This document shows positions 1 through 8,967 of a stretch of 64,000 nt of DNA, piece by piece; the first letter of the stretch is position 1; every line of letters begins with the position of its first letter. The stretch comes from an uncultured Bacteroidales bacterium (GTDB lineage: Bacteria; Bacteroidota; Bacteroidia; Bacteroidales; FEN-979). The translations under genes were made by a program, and so were the position numbers. The stretch covers positions 1-64,000 of the forward strand of contig CAIRDP010000027.1 in assembly GCA_903877385.1 (NCBI GenBank). The letters run 5' to 3'. The notes below the pieces were generated by a model, which searched no databases, was not told the origin of the DNA, and worked only from the letters and a program-made list of their open reading frames with translations.

Positions 1-116
1 ACATCAGCAGCCTGGCACCCAAAACAATCGATCTTCGCCCGGTGACTTCCGGGGTTTACCTGATCGTACTGCAAAATAATACCACCCATATTGCAAAAAG
101 AATCACGGTTGAATAA
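1..116 (+). CDS. C-terminal tail of a T9SS-sorted surface protein (partial)
   Basis: The window opens inside a reading frame (codons start at base 3) that ends at the TAA at 114-116. The visible end contains the GVYLIVLQ strand followed by a basic KRITVE ending. This is the usual form of a type A C-terminal sorting domain of the type IX secretion system: a short beta-strand with G-V/I-Y, then a strand ending in K-hydrophobic-hydrophobic. The protein is therefore probably carried across the outer membrane and anchored or released at the surface. Its function cannot be told because the body of the gene lies outside the window. Confidence 0.75.
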   Translation, partial: ISSLAPKTIDLRPVTSGVYLIVLQNNTTHIAKRITVE

Positions 117-143
117 ACCTTTTATTTAACACTGGTTCATTAT

Positions 144-183
144 TAAAAAAAGAGGGCACCCTTTGGGATGCCCTCTTTTTTAT
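144..183 (+). terminator. Rho-independent terminator, probably bidirectional
   Basis: An A-run is followed by AGAGGGCA, then CCC-TTT-GGG, an unpaired A, TGCCCTCT and a T-run. The 8 bp outer stem is perfect and the inner 3 bp GC stem closes a TTT loop. It sits 28 bp after the stop of the T9SS gene, with A's on one side and T's on the other. It can therefore stop transcription from the left (+) gene and from the minus-strand FkbM gene that ends at 252. Confidence 0.85.
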
Positions 184-251
184 TGAACCCTGGCAGAGAG
201 ACAATATCAAGCATCGCATCTGCGAACTGCGCTATGACAGCCCGTCAGATA

Positions 252-1040
252 CTATTTCATAATTGCCATATTCTCGTGGTCGACCTCCAGATAGATAAAG
301 TTCCCGACTGTTTTCAGGTACTCCTTGATCTTTCCTGCACCGGTATGTACCGACTCCATTACTATTAAAAAATGCGGATGTTTCTTCATAAATTCTTTGC
401 CGCCCTGGAGTACGTCGATCTCCATTCCCTCGGCATCAATTTTGATCAGGATTTTATCCTCAGTTGAATAATTTATTTCCGACATCACCGTATCGAGTGT
501 CCTTATTTCAACTTTTACTTTTTCAGCCACATCCCCCTTGTTCTCATGATAAGAATGGATTGAAGCCAGGTGGGACGCGCCTGTGTTCATTGATTCAAAA
601 ATGAAATCCACTTCAGAATTTCCGGCACCGAGCCCGAATGAATGCGCTGTAATCATTTTTCCCAGTCCGTTCCTCTCGATATTACTGCTGATGGACTTGC
701 AATTTTGACTTACAGGTTCAAACGCATGGCAGGGGATTCCTTTCCTGGCAAGCAGGAAACAGTATGTTCCCACATTTGAGCCAATATCAAGGAATATGTT
801 GTAATCTTTATAATGTTGAAGAAAGAACCTTTTTACATTCCATTCATATGCATAATTCAGAAATTGAAAATCGAGGGTGCCTTTACGTGTTTCAAATGTT
901 CCAAGACTGCTTTTGTAAATACGTACAGGAGGATTTACTTTGTTGGTCAGGACGTACTTAATGGAAGTCAGTAAAAAATAGAATTCACCATATTTAAGAT
1001 AATCAGCAACATATCTTAAAAATGTCCGGATTTTCTGCAT
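252..1040 (-). CDS. FkbM family methyltransferase
   Basis: This 262-residue protein has the SAM-binding motif I (FLDIGSNVGTYCFLLARKG, about residues 82-100) and the FkbM-typical late motif ILIKIDAEGMEIDVLQGG. Together they place it in the FkbM family of SAM-dependent O-methyltransferases. FkbM enzymes methylate hydroxyl groups of sugars or secondary metabolites, and in Bacteroidota they usually act in surface polysaccharide or glycan biosynthesis. The N-terminal 60 residues are hydrophobic-aromatic but form no clear signal peptide, so I expect a cytoplasmic enzyme. The start is the ATG at 1038-1040, about 45 bp downstream of a TAACTTTG box. It stands alone, convergent with the T9SS gene and divergent from the next ORF. 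The substrate is unknown. Confidence 0.88.
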   Translation of the reverse strand: MQKIRTFLRYVADYLKYGEFYFLLTSIKYVLTNKVNPPVRIYKSSLGTFETRKGTLDFQFLNYAYEWNVKRFFLQHYKDYNIFLDIGSNVGTYCFLLARKGIPCHAFEPVSQNCKSISSNIERNGLGKMITAHSFGLGAGNSEVDFIFESMNTGASHLASIHSYHENKGDVAEKVKVEIRTLDTVMSEINYSTEDKILIKIDAEGMEIDVLQGGKEFMKKHPHFLIVMESVHTGAGKIKEYLKTVGNFIYLEVDHENMAIMK

Positions 1041-1084
1041 GATTAAAAGTTTAATTTTCTATTGATCTGAAATTTTTCGAAATG

Positions 1085-1092
1085 CAAAGTTA
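1085..1092 (-). promoter_or_regulatory. -7 box (TAACTTTG) for the FkbM gene
   Basis: Read on the minus strand, this is a perfect TAnnTTTG Bacteroidota -7 element, 45 bp from the ATG at 1040. I see no convincing TTTG -33 element at the usual spacing, so the call rests on the -7 box and its position alone. Confidence 0.45.
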
Positions 1093-1208
1093 GAATCCTA
1101 TTTGTAACAATAAAATTTCAAGGCCGGAATTTCCATTTCCAACATGGCTAAATGCATTTTCAGAGCAGTTTGATAAAATGTTTGTAAATTTCTCAACAGC
1201 GTTAAGAT

Positions 1209-1236
1209 TTTGTATTTATTTTTTTGCATACCTTTG
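1209..1236 (+). promoter_or_regulatory. Bacteroidota-type promoter for the small ORF at 1262
   Basis: TTTG at 1209-1212 and TACCTTTG at 1229-1236 match the -33 TTTG / -7 TAnnTTTG consensus. The spacer is 16 bp, slightly short. Transcription would start near 1243, leaving a roughly 20-base leader before the ATG at 1262. This supports that ATG over the earlier one at 1178. Confidence 0.5.
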
Positions 1237-1261
1237 CAAACTGTTATTTAATTATCAATTA

Positions 1262-1630
1262 ATGTTAGGTAGCCGCAGAAATGTCAAGATCCTTTCCATA
1301 CTGTTCCACAGTTTGGCTGTAGCTATCATTGTTTTCGGATCCATCATCAACTTCCACCAATACAAAATATGGGGGAAGCCGCTGATTCCTCAATTCGTCG
1401 GGCTAAAACACGATGTGGATAAAGCCAGCAAAATCTTTTCGGCCGGCAATTTTGCACTCAAGAACAATTTTACGCCTAAGTTGTCATTTCATCCTGCCGC
1501 TGTTTTACCCGTGGAAGTTTCAAGGCACAGTAGCGGAACCGGGTATATGACCACCTTTGACCTTAGCTACAAGGTCCCGGAATTGCAACACCTTAATGCC
1601 TCCGGCCTCAGGGCTCCTCCTCTTGCATAA
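1262..1630 (+). CDS. Small hypothetical membrane protein
   Basis: A 122-residue ORF whose N-terminus holds one hydrophobic segment (about residues 10-28, ILSILFHSLAVAIIVFGSI), followed by a polar tail rich in H, P and S. I recognise no family. The frame is open further upstream to an ATG at 1178, but the promoter-like sequence at 1209-1236 lies inside that extension, so the ATG at 1262 is preferred. Coding reality is supported only by length, the membrane segment and the promoter. It could instead be a chance ORF in the space between the FkbM gene and the heme-uptake operon. Confidence 0.45.
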   Translation: MLGSRRNVKILSILFHSLAVAIIVFGSIINFHQYKIWGKPLIPQFVGLKHDVDKASKIFSAGNFALKNNFTPKLSFHPAAVLPVEVSRHSSGTGYMTTFDLSYKVPELQHLNASGLRAPPLA

Positions 1631-1771
1631 TCCCGCTTAGCAGCTTTTTAATACTTCACGGGCATATGATGCCAGGCCATTAGCTGTTAATTTGTGAACA
1701 ATCCAGGGATACTGGGATGATCACATCCGCAGATTATCAAAAAACTTCCATTCCCAAATATTTATTCAAAA

Positions 1772-3052
1772 ATGAAAAAGACTATATATTCTTTTATTAT
1801 ACTTACTGTTATTGCTTCGGTTTGTGCTTCTAATAAGCCTTTAAAAGCCCAGGGGTCTGTGTCCTCCGACACCATTACTATGGGAGCAGGATACACCAAT
1901 GAAATATATTACAGCATGGCCAACGGGATGATCCTTGAGTCGCCCCGGAATACATGGGATATTGCTTTCAGGACCATGCTTCGGAGTTCGGGTATTTTAA
2001 CCAATGACGGATCGGGTGTTGTTCTTTACACCTACCCTAAATCAGATACAAGTGGCTGGGCCGGTGTAGACACCTCGGGAATTAAAAACTGGACACCGAT
2101 GTACAATGATCCGAATGACTGGGAGAACGGCGCTTTTTCACGAAATGCCAAAGGATATCCTGATTATGGCTGGTGTATTTATAATTCCGTATCTCATGAC
2201 CTCACCGCTGATTCCTTGTTTATAATACAGCTGAGGGACGGCAGTTTACGCAAACTATGGATCAAAGATAAACGTTCGGTCCAGGATATCTACCACTTTC
2301 GGTATGCCAACCTTGACGGGACGAATGAACATACCGATACGCTGAACCTTTCGAACGACCTGGCAACCGACTTTGTCGGATTTTCTCTTGAAACCAACCA
2401 GAGAGTTGATTTTCAACCCCAGGTATCCAGCTGGGATATACTGTTCACCAAGTATATGTCGATCCAGCCTGATGGTACACCCTACCCGGTTACGGTAGTC
2501 CTGAATAATCCTGAAATTAAAAGCAAGAAATTTCATCCGGTTCCCCTGACCTATACCAACTGGCAGGTAAATCCCTGGGATTCACTGAGATCATCTATTG
2601 GCTGGGACTGGAAAGCTTTCAATATGACAACAATGACTTATGCTGTTGTGGATTCTCTTGTATTTTTCGTGGAACCCTCAGGGAAAGACGTCTACAAACT
2701 TGTTTTCACCGGTTTTGCCGGCAGCACTACGGGCCTTATCAGTTTTACAAACGAGAAAATATTATCCTACGGAATTAATGAACCCGCCGCATCGGGCTTA
2801 AACATTAAAGTATATCCCAATCCGGTGAGTGAAACATTGAATCTTCTCGTTACCGCCAAAACCGGTGACGAATTCCATATCGTTCTTTCAGATCTGTCGG
2901 GCAGACAACTTGGTGCAGATCATCCCGGGAGGCTTGAAGAGGGCCTAAATCTGTTAACGTTTGATGTTTCAGGGATCAAGCCTGGAGTGTATTTCGTGAC
3001 TGCTTCAATGGCAGGGACGAAGGCAGTTACGAAAGTGATCATCACCCGTTAA
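1772..3052 (+). CDS. HmuY-like surface protein with T9SS sorting domain
   Basis: This 426-residue protein begins with a signal peptide (MKKTIYSFIILTVIASVCA, cleavage near residue 27). Residues about 35-330 resemble HmuY-family proteins: a repeated beta-rich fold with YSMANGMI..TWDIAF and SSWDILFTKY segments, a pattern also found in the lipoprotein two genes downstream. Residues about 345-426 form a T9SS type A sorting domain (IKVYPNPVSETLNL ... GVYFVTASMAG). HmuY proteins capture heme at the surface and pass it to a TonB receptor. The heme-ligand residues cannot be assigned by eye. The gene starts one base after a 2-gene-spaced operon-like arrangement: its stop at 3052 is one base before the receptor ATG at 3054, so the two are almost certainly co-transcribed. 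Confidence 0.78.
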   Translation: MKKTIYSFIILTVIASVCASNKPLKAQGSVSSDTITMGAGYTNEIYYSMANGMILESPRNTWDIAFRTMLRSSGILTNDGSGVVLYTYPKSDTSGWAGVDTSGIKNWTPMYNDPNDWENGAFSRNAKGYPDYGWCIYNSVSHDLTADSLFIIQLRDGSLRKLWIKDKRSVQDIYHFRYANLDGTNEHTDTLNLSNDLATDFVGFSLETNQRVDFQPQVSSWDILFTKYMSIQPDGTPYPVTVVLNNPEIKSKKFHPVPLTYTNWQVNPWDSLRSSIGWDWKAFNMTTMTYAVVDSLVFFVEPSGKDVYKLVFTGFAGSTTGLISFTNEKILSYGINEPAASGLNIKVYPNPVSETLNLLVTAKTGDEFHIVLSDLSGRQLGADHPGRLEEGLNLLTFDVSGIKPGVYFVTASMAGTKAVTKVIITR

Positions 3053-3053
3053 C

Positions 3054-5282
3054 ATGAAGAAAGGCCCTTTCAGCCTCCTGCATGGATTAATAATCAGTCT
3101 TCTGGCCATAGCTTCGGCGAATGGCCAGAAGGCGTTTATTAAAGTTACAGACAAAAAGAACTCAGAGCCTGTTGCTTACGCTCATGTTTGTTTTGAAGGA
3201 TTAAAAACAGGCAAACCACTCTATACTCTAACTTCGATCGACGGTACAGTTCAGAACGAAGTGCATGAACCCTCAAAAATTGCAGTAAGCTTTATGGGTT
3301 ACACGACCTATAAAGATACAATCCGCCCGGGCGAGTCCCTTGACATCAGGCTGGTACCCTCGGTGCTCAATATGAACGAAGTAGTGGTTACCGCCCAGTA
3401 TGCTCCTGAAAAAGCCGATAAATCGATATACAAGGTAGAGGTAATCAATGCAAGGCAGATTGAACAAAAAGCTGCCACGAATATGGCCGACCTGCTCAAA
3501 AATCAATCCACCATGCAGGTTACCCAGGATGGTGTTTTAGGGACCAGCCTAAGAATACAGGGGCTTTCGGGGGAGAACGTGAAATTTCTCCAGGATGGAG
3601 TCCCGATGATTGGGAGGATGAACGGTAATTTCGACCTGAACCAGATCAACCTCAACAATGTAGATCATGTTGAACTGATTGAAGGCCCGATGTCGGTAAT
3701 TTATGGCAGTAACGCCCTGGCCGGGGTGATCAACGTCATCACGAAGGAAAATAAAACCTCCTTGTTAAGCGCAACCGTAAATTCATATTATGAAAGCGTC
3801 GGAGTGTTCAACTTTGATGCATCTGCTTCGGCCAGCCTTAACCGGCATGGATTCATGCTGGATGGAGGAAGGAATTTCTCACCATCCTATTCTCCGGTGG
3901 ATACGAGCCGCTCCAAAATCTTCAAACCCCGCCGCCAGTATTTCTTTGATGGCTACTATACTTATACTGCAGGCTCGCTGAAATTAAAACTGGGAGGCGA
4001 TTATTTCAATGAATTGCTCATCGATAAGGGAGCTCTTATGCCCGTCTATTATATCAATGCCCTGGACAATTATTTTACGACAATACGCTATTCGGCACGT
4101 GCAGAAGCATCAATAAAACTGCCCCGAAGCAAGGTGATCAACATCCTGGCTTCCTATTCCTATTATGAAAGGGTCAAGCAAACCTTTGATGTGGAGCTGA
4201 CTACGCTTGAAAAGATCCCTGTAAACAATTCCGACGGGCAGGACACAACGGGAATCACATCCTGGATAGGCCGGGCTACCTTTGCTTCAAATAATACGGA
4301 TCATAAACTGAATTACCAGACCGGTGCAGATATTGACCTGGAGAGCGGTAATGGTAAAAGGATACTGAACAACTACCAGCAGATAGGTGACTATGCTGCT
4401 TTTTTCAGCCTTAATTATACTCCTCTCAAACCGCTGATCATCCAACCAGGGATCAGGTTCATCTACAATACAAAATATAACGCCCCCCTTGTCTATGCCC
4501 TCAGCACCAAATGGAATATGGACGATGAATGGAGCCTGAGGTTCTCGTATGCAAGGGGATTCAGGGCACCTGATTTAAAAGAGCTTTACCTCAACTTCCA
4601 GGATGTTAATCATGATATCATCGGCAACCCGAATCTGAAAGCTGAACAATCGAATAACATTAACCTTGGGCTGAACTGGAACAGCGAGAAAAAAAATGCC
4701 TGGAATATTGAAGGCAGCGGGTTTTATAATCTTATAAACAACGTCATTCTACTGGCACCAACGGGAAAGGGTCCAACCTCCTATACTTATGTGAACCTCA
4801 GTAAGTACAAGACAACAGGAGGCTCGGCAAGCCTTGGGTTCAGCCTTTATCCATCATTTAAACTTCAATGTTCCCTTTCCGAAACCGGGGTGACAGGAAG
4901 CATGGATGAAGGGATGAATCCCGGCCCGTTTCAATGGCTTACCGAAGTCTCACTTACTGCAAATTACACCCTGGTTAAGCCCGGGTTGAGTTTTGCCTTG
5001 TTTTACAAATACACGGGAAAAGCCCCACAGGTTGTGTTCAACGATACCAGCCTGGGCTGGGGATATGTAAATCCCTTTAACCTGATGGATCTTACTGCAA
5101 CCAAAGTATTTTGGGAAAACCGCATCAGGCTATCGGCAGGGGTGAAAAACATTTTCAATGTTACTACTGTTCCGGCCAGCGGCATGGTTGGTGTACATGG
5201 TTCAGGCGGGGACGGTATGAATATTGCCTGGGGCAGAACGGTTTTTCTCAGGCTGAGTTTTACTTTCAATAAGTACAAATGA
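3054..5282 (+). CDS. TonB-dependent receptor, probable heme receptor (HmuR-like)
   Basis: A 742-residue outer-membrane receptor. It has a signal peptide (about 1-24), a carboxypeptidase-regulatory-like beta-sandwich (about 25-105, FIKVTDKKNSEPVAYAHV), a plug domain (about 110-225, LRIQGLSGENVKFLQDGVP ... EGPMSVIYGSNALAGVINVIT) and a 22-strand barrel ending in aromatic-rich LRLSFTFNKYK. The barrel carries FRAP at 503-506, His520 and NPNL at 525-528. A histidine between FRAP and NPNL/NPDL is the classic signature of heme/hemoglobin receptors such as HmuR and HemR. Flanking HmuY-like genes agree with this role. It is near-contiguous with the upstream gene and overlaps the downstream lipoprotein by four bases (ATGA). 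No Fur-like site was identified. Confidence 0.9.
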   Translation: MKKGPFSLLHGLIISLLAIASANGQKAFIKVTDKKNSEPVAYAHVCFEGLKTGKPLYTLTSIDGTVQNEVHEPSKIAVSFMGYTTYKDTIRPGESLDIRLVPSVLNMNEVVVTAQYAPEKADKSIYKVEVINARQIEQKAATNMADLLKNQSTMQVTQDGVLGTSLRIQGLSGENVKFLQDGVPMIGRMNGNFDLNQINLNNVDHVELIEGPMSVIYGSNALAGVINVITKENKTSLLSATVNSYYESVGVFNFDASASASLNRHGFMLDGGRNFSPSYSPVDTSRSKIFKPRRQYFFDGYYTYTAGSLKLKLGGDYFNELLIDKGALMPVYYINALDNYFTTIRYSARAEASIKLPRSKVINILASYSYYERVKQTFDVELTTLEKIPVNNSDGQDTTGITSWIGRATFASNNTDHKLNYQTGADIDLESGNGKRILNNYQQIGDYAAFFSLNYTPLKPLIIQPGIRFIYNTKYNAPLVYALSTKWNMDDEWSLRFSYARGFRAPDLKELYLNFQDVNHDIIGNPNLKAEQSNNINLGLNWNSEKKNAWNIEGSGFYNLINNVILLAPTGKGPTSYTYVNLSKYKTTGGSASLGFSLYPSFKLQCSLSETGVTGSMDEGMNPGPFQWLTEVSLTANYTLVKPGLSFALFYKYTGKAPQVVFNDTSLGWGYVNPFNLMDLTATKVFWENRIRLSAGVKNIFNVTTVPASGMVGVHGSGGDGMNIAWGRTVFLRLSFTFNKYK

Positions 5283-6280
5283 AAAAACTGCTAATTCTTA
5301 TCCTGGTTTCCTTTATGAGCTTGGGATTGGATTCCTGTTTTAAAAAGGATTCGATGGTGCCCATGCCCGACAGAGGCAATGTTTTGGTAGATACCATTGC
5401 CATGACTTCATCCTACCAGCTCCAGCTTTATTTCAGGCTGGATTCGGGTGCAGTAGTCAGTACGAATAAAAGAACCGAAAGCGATCTTGGGTTTGAATGC
5501 AGCCAAACGGGATATCATATCATCCTGAATTCTGCCGATTTCATGAGGATTGCCGATATGGGAGCCTTGAGCTTCGGGCAACCTATTGATACAAGCGGGG
5601 TAAAATGGAAGTTTGACAAGAGTGACGGCAATCCTGATTCCATTGCCAGCGGCCGGTGGTTTAATGTTACTGGCGGAGATACCGTTTCAAACGGCCATGT
5701 GTGGGCGCTTGACATGGGCAGGGATACCGCTGGGAATGCCCTGGGTTTAAAACAGATCATTTTTGACAGCCTCAAACATGGAATATATTATTTCAGGACA
5801 GCCGGGATCAAAGGAGGAAGCATTGCCTCTGCATCGGTCATGAAGGATGCTTCGGTGAACTTTTTATATTACGGGATCAGGAAAGGGGGAGTCCTGTCCC
5901 TTGAACCATCCAAAAGCAGGTATGACCTGTTGTTCACTCAATATACAACCCTTCTTTTTACCAGTGGGGGAGCGGCTTATCCCTACCTCGTCACAGGTGT
6001 GCTTTTAAATCCAAACGGGCTTAAGGTTGCAGTTGACTCGGTTCATGCTTTCGCTTCCATTGACCTTAACCTTGCCCGCACTATGAGTTATTCATCAGCC
6101 GCCGATGCGATTGGCTATGACTGGAAGGTGTATAATTTTGCAGCAGGCTCTTATACCGTAAGGACAAATCTGGCCTTTATCATTACCGATATCAAAGGTT
6201 ATTATTACAAACTAAGGTTTACCAGCTTTTACAGGGCGGGAGTGAAGGGATATCCTGTTATTGAAACCCAGCGTCTCTGA
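5279..6280 (+). CDS. HmuY-like lipoprotein
   Basis: A 333-residue lipoprotein with signal sequence MKKLLILILVSFMSLGLDSC; the lipobox LDSC makes Cys20 the acylated residue. The mature part is beta-rich and has the HmuY-type segments SDLGFECSQTGYHIIL near the N-terminus and RYDLLFTQYTTLLF in the middle, parallel to the larger HmuY-like protein at 1772. It starts inside the receptor stop codon (ATGA overlap), so translation is coupled. The likely role is surface binding and delivery of heme, or another hydrophobic ligand, to the receptor. It is larger than P. gingivalis HmuY and its ligand residues are not identifiable by eye. Confidence 0.75.
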   Translation: MKKLLILILVSFMSLGLDSCFKKDSMVPMPDRGNVLVDTIAMTSSYQLQLYFRLDSGAVVSTNKRTESDLGFECSQTGYHIILNSADFMRIADMGALSFGQPIDTSGVKWKFDKSDGNPDSIASGRWFNVTGGDTVSNGHVWALDMGRDTAGNALGLKQIIFDSLKHGIYYFRTAGIKGGSIASASVMKDASVNFLYYGIRKGGVLSLEPSKSRYDLLFTQYTTLLFTSGGAAYPYLVTGVLLNPNGLKVAVDSVHAFASIDLNLARTMSYSSAADAIGYDWKVYNFAAGSYTVRTNLAFIITDIKGYYYKLRFTSFYRAGVKGYPVIETQRL

Positions 6281-6307
6281 AAATCCACTATGACTTATAC
6301 GGCTTTT

Positions 6308-8926
6308 TCAGCGGAGGAACCTGATCAGTTCGTCACCGGTTCCTATACGGTAACCCTGCGACAGATACATGATCTCTCCTTCAGGGTTAATATATACTAC
6401 TACGGGATAGGAGGAAGCAGTGGTTTGTCCGGCGGCAGCGGAAACCAGTTTCAACAACCCATCTGAAGGAACCAGGCAGGTATACCCCGAGGGAAACTCT
6501 TTGTCGGTTCCATGGATGAAGTCCTGCTCATCTTTTTCATTCCTGAACAGGAAGAATATCCTGGTTTTTTTCTTTTCAAATTCCCGCTTCTTTGCTCTCA
6601 GGTCAGCCATAAAATGCTTGCTCGGTTCCTTATCCGGTTCCATCCATGCCAGGATAAGGTTCCCCGATAAATTCCTGTCCAACTGGGGAAGAGACTCATA
6701 TAGTTTCTTAGGATCCAGTTTACCAAGAATAGAAGGAGCCGGTTCTTTTCTCATCCTGATTTCCTGTTTGACTTCTTTGCCCGGTTCCAGCATGAAGAAT
6801 GTTAAATTGGCCAGTACCGAACCATCTTTCATCCTGTTCCCCGTAACCATAAGGTAATACCCTGAGGCAAGGTCAATAGAGCAGGGAAACGATCCAAGCC
6901 TGGGGTCATTTTCATAATCGAGGGACCTGAAAAAGCCGTCATCAAATTTTTCTATTGTATAATGGATGTAATACTCAGGTTTCCTGTTGTTTGCGGGATC
7001 AGAGCCCAGGCTTAGCTTTACCCTTTGCCCCGGAGCAGGCTTTTCAGGATCAAACAGTATATCATGCCAGGTGTTGCCCGAATAATACTGAGGGAGCCGG
7101 GTCCCGGGTTCGAGTCGCGCCGGGACTCCGAAGCTTCGGCACATCGCAACAAAAAAGATGTCCCTTGAATGGGGATCCGAAACCTTTAATTCAAAAACCC
7201 CAATAGGGGAAAGGGGAGCCCTTCCATAATTCGCCTTGCTGTCGATGAGGATATTGCTCTTTATCCATTCGGCTATCTTTTCGGGCCTGGATACCGCCAC
7301 GGTCCTGAAACCGGAGTCGAACTGCTTTTGAAGAAAGGATTTATAAGGTCTGAGCCATTCATTGTCAACCCTGGGGTTTAAAAGGCAGCTGTTGAGAATA
7401 TCATTATTTAGGCCCGATGTCCCCCGATTGAGCAAACTCCCGGTATTGTCCATCAAAACATCAAACGTGATATCCCTCAGGTCTTTTGAGGAAATCGCCG
7501 AAAGAAGGGGGAAAATCCATCGTTTTGCCGAAGGAGACACAGATCCTGCAAAATCAATGAGCGTATTGTAATTGCCCCGGCTTTCCCTGAGAAAATGCCA
7601 TAGAGTGTCGGAATTGAGTTTAAGGGTGGCAGCGATGCGGCAGGCTTTTAAACTATCCATGAAGGTGCCTTCATAAGCTGTTCTCAGCTTATCCTCAAAG
7701 CCCAGCATTTTTGTGTTGACTGTACGCAACGAATCGGGAACCCCCGAGGGGGAGGCTTCCTCGGCCGGAGGCACAAAATCATCCTGAACAGTGTATTCAC
7801 GCCCAGGTTTCAGCGATAACTCAAGTATAAGGGTATCCGTGTCCTTCACACGGATTTTCCTGTATGCAAAACTGTTTTTCAGGGAAGTCCATATTAAAAG
7901 GTCACCTAAACCTGTTTGAAAACTGCATAAGCCCCTGGCATCGGAATACGCCCGGTGCAATGGGTAAAATTCAGCATAATTATAGAGCTGGAATTCCACA
8001 GCAGCGCTATCGGCAGGCTTGCCAAGGGAATCCCTCACAGATACGAATATCCGTTTCGTTTCGGCATAATTCGAAAGAATATTGATCCTGGTGTAGCGTT
8101 CATCCTTCACAAGAACATCCTCAGGGCCCTGATAATCGCCAAAAACATTGGTATTGACCAGCATTGCCCTTTTTGCAGGGGCTGTAAACCAGGCCTCATC
8201 AAGCACAGGTTCAGGTTCACAGGCCCCTATATAATGCCATTTACCGTCGACCCAAACCTCGACCCAGGCATGGTTGTCGTCTGAATGAGCCCAACGGGGA
8301 GTATAGCATTGCCTGGCCGGAATACAAACCGAACGCAACGCGGCTACGGTAAAGGTTGATTCCTCACCGCAGCGGCCAAAAGCAGTGCGCACCGTGGCCA
8401 GGGGAGAGGATGTGCGTTCATCAGAACCTTTGTAAGTTACTTTTTCATGGCACCAGTGGTTTACTTCAAGAACCGCATCACGCATGCTCATTTTCTTTAT
8501 CCTGTCCTTCAGTTCATGAAAAAAGACGGTACGCGAACTGTCAAGATTTTCGTTGTTCACCCTTACAGGAAGTACAAAATGCCTGAAAAGTTCATCAGGC
8601 ATGGTTTTACCCCAGGAAAAAGTATCGCGTGCGGCAAATGAAGACCTTACATTCTGTAAAAAGAATTCACCCTGGTAATCCGCGATATCGCTCAGGGGGG
8701 AATATGCCAGAATAAACTCCATGGCTTCTTTTTCCCTTAAGGGCAGTTTACCGTCGGCAATACTGAAAACCTGGACCAGGCGGTTTTTGCCTAGATTTTT
8801 CTGTTTTTGGTACTGGGTTTCGACTTTTTCACGGTATGCCTTATCTTTAAGGAAGTGTTCTCCACCCTGGCAACCTGCAAATACAAGGAAAATAATTAAC
8901 AAAGGTGTTAAAACCAGTTTTTTCAT
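6308..8926 (-). CDS. Transglutaminase-like lipoprotein with C-terminal thioredoxin-like domain
   Basis: This 872-residue protein has a lipoprotein signal (MKKLVLTPLLIIFLVFAGC; Cys19). Around residues 180-270 lies a transglutaminase-like cysteine-protease fold: catalytic Cys in FGRCGEESTF, His in NHAWVEVWV and Asp shortly after. The middle is beta-rich with a carboxypeptidase-regulatory-like region. The last about 150 residues (LILAWMEPDKEPSKHF ... YPVVVYINPEGEIMYLSQGYRIG) resemble a thioredoxin fold without a CxxC. Proteins of this architecture are common in Bacteroidota and presumed to act on peptides in the periplasm or at the surface. The frame is open for another 220 residues upstream, but that stretch lies inside the MFS gene and is only its shadow. 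An ATG at 8941 is a second possible start. It is the last gene of the nine-gene minus-strand cluster. Confidence 0.85.
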   Translation of the reverse strand: MKKLVLTPLLIIFLVFAGCQGGEHFLKDKAYREKVETQYQKQKNLGKNRLVQVFSIADGKLPLREKEAMEFILAYSPLSDIADYQGEFFLQNVRSSFAARDTFSWGKTMPDELFRHFVLPVRVNNENLDSSRTVFFHELKDRIKKMSMRDAVLEVNHWCHEKVTYKGSDERTSSPLATVRTAFGRCGEESTFTVAALRSVCIPARQCYTPRWAHSDDNHAWVEVWVDGKWHYIGACEPEPVLDEAWFTAPAKRAMLVNTNVFGDYQGPEDVLVKDERYTRINILSNYAETKRIFVSVRDSLGKPADSAAVEFQLYNYAEFYPLHRAYSDARGLCSFQTGLGDLLIWTSLKNSFAYRKIRVKDTDTLILELSLKPGREYTVQDDFVPPAEEASPSGVPDSLRTVNTKMLGFEDKLRTAYEGTFMDSLKACRIAATLKLNSDTLWHFLRESRGNYNTLIDFAGSVSPSAKRWIFPLLSAISSKDLRDITFDVLMDNTGSLLNRGTSGLNNDILNSCLLNPRVDNEWLRPYKSFLQKQFDSGFRTVAVSRPEKIAEWIKSNILIDSKANYGRAPLSPIGVFELKVSDPHSRDIFFVAMCRSFGVPARLEPGTRLPQYYSGNTWHDILFDPEKPAPGQRVKLSLGSDPANNRKPEYYIHYTIEKFDDGFFRSLDYENDPRLGSFPCSIDLASGYYLMVTGNRMKDGSVLANLTFFMLEPGKEVKQEIRMRKEPAPSILGKLDPKKLYESLPQLDRNLSGNLILAWMEPDKEPSKHFMADLRAKKREFEKKKTRIFFLFRNEKDEQDFIHGTDKEFPSGYTCLVPSDGLLKLVSAAAGQTTASSYPVVVYINPEGEIMYLSQGYRIGTGDELIRFLR

Positions 8927-8967
8927 AACATAGTGTTCCATCAGTATCATACTAAATTTTTTTAAGA

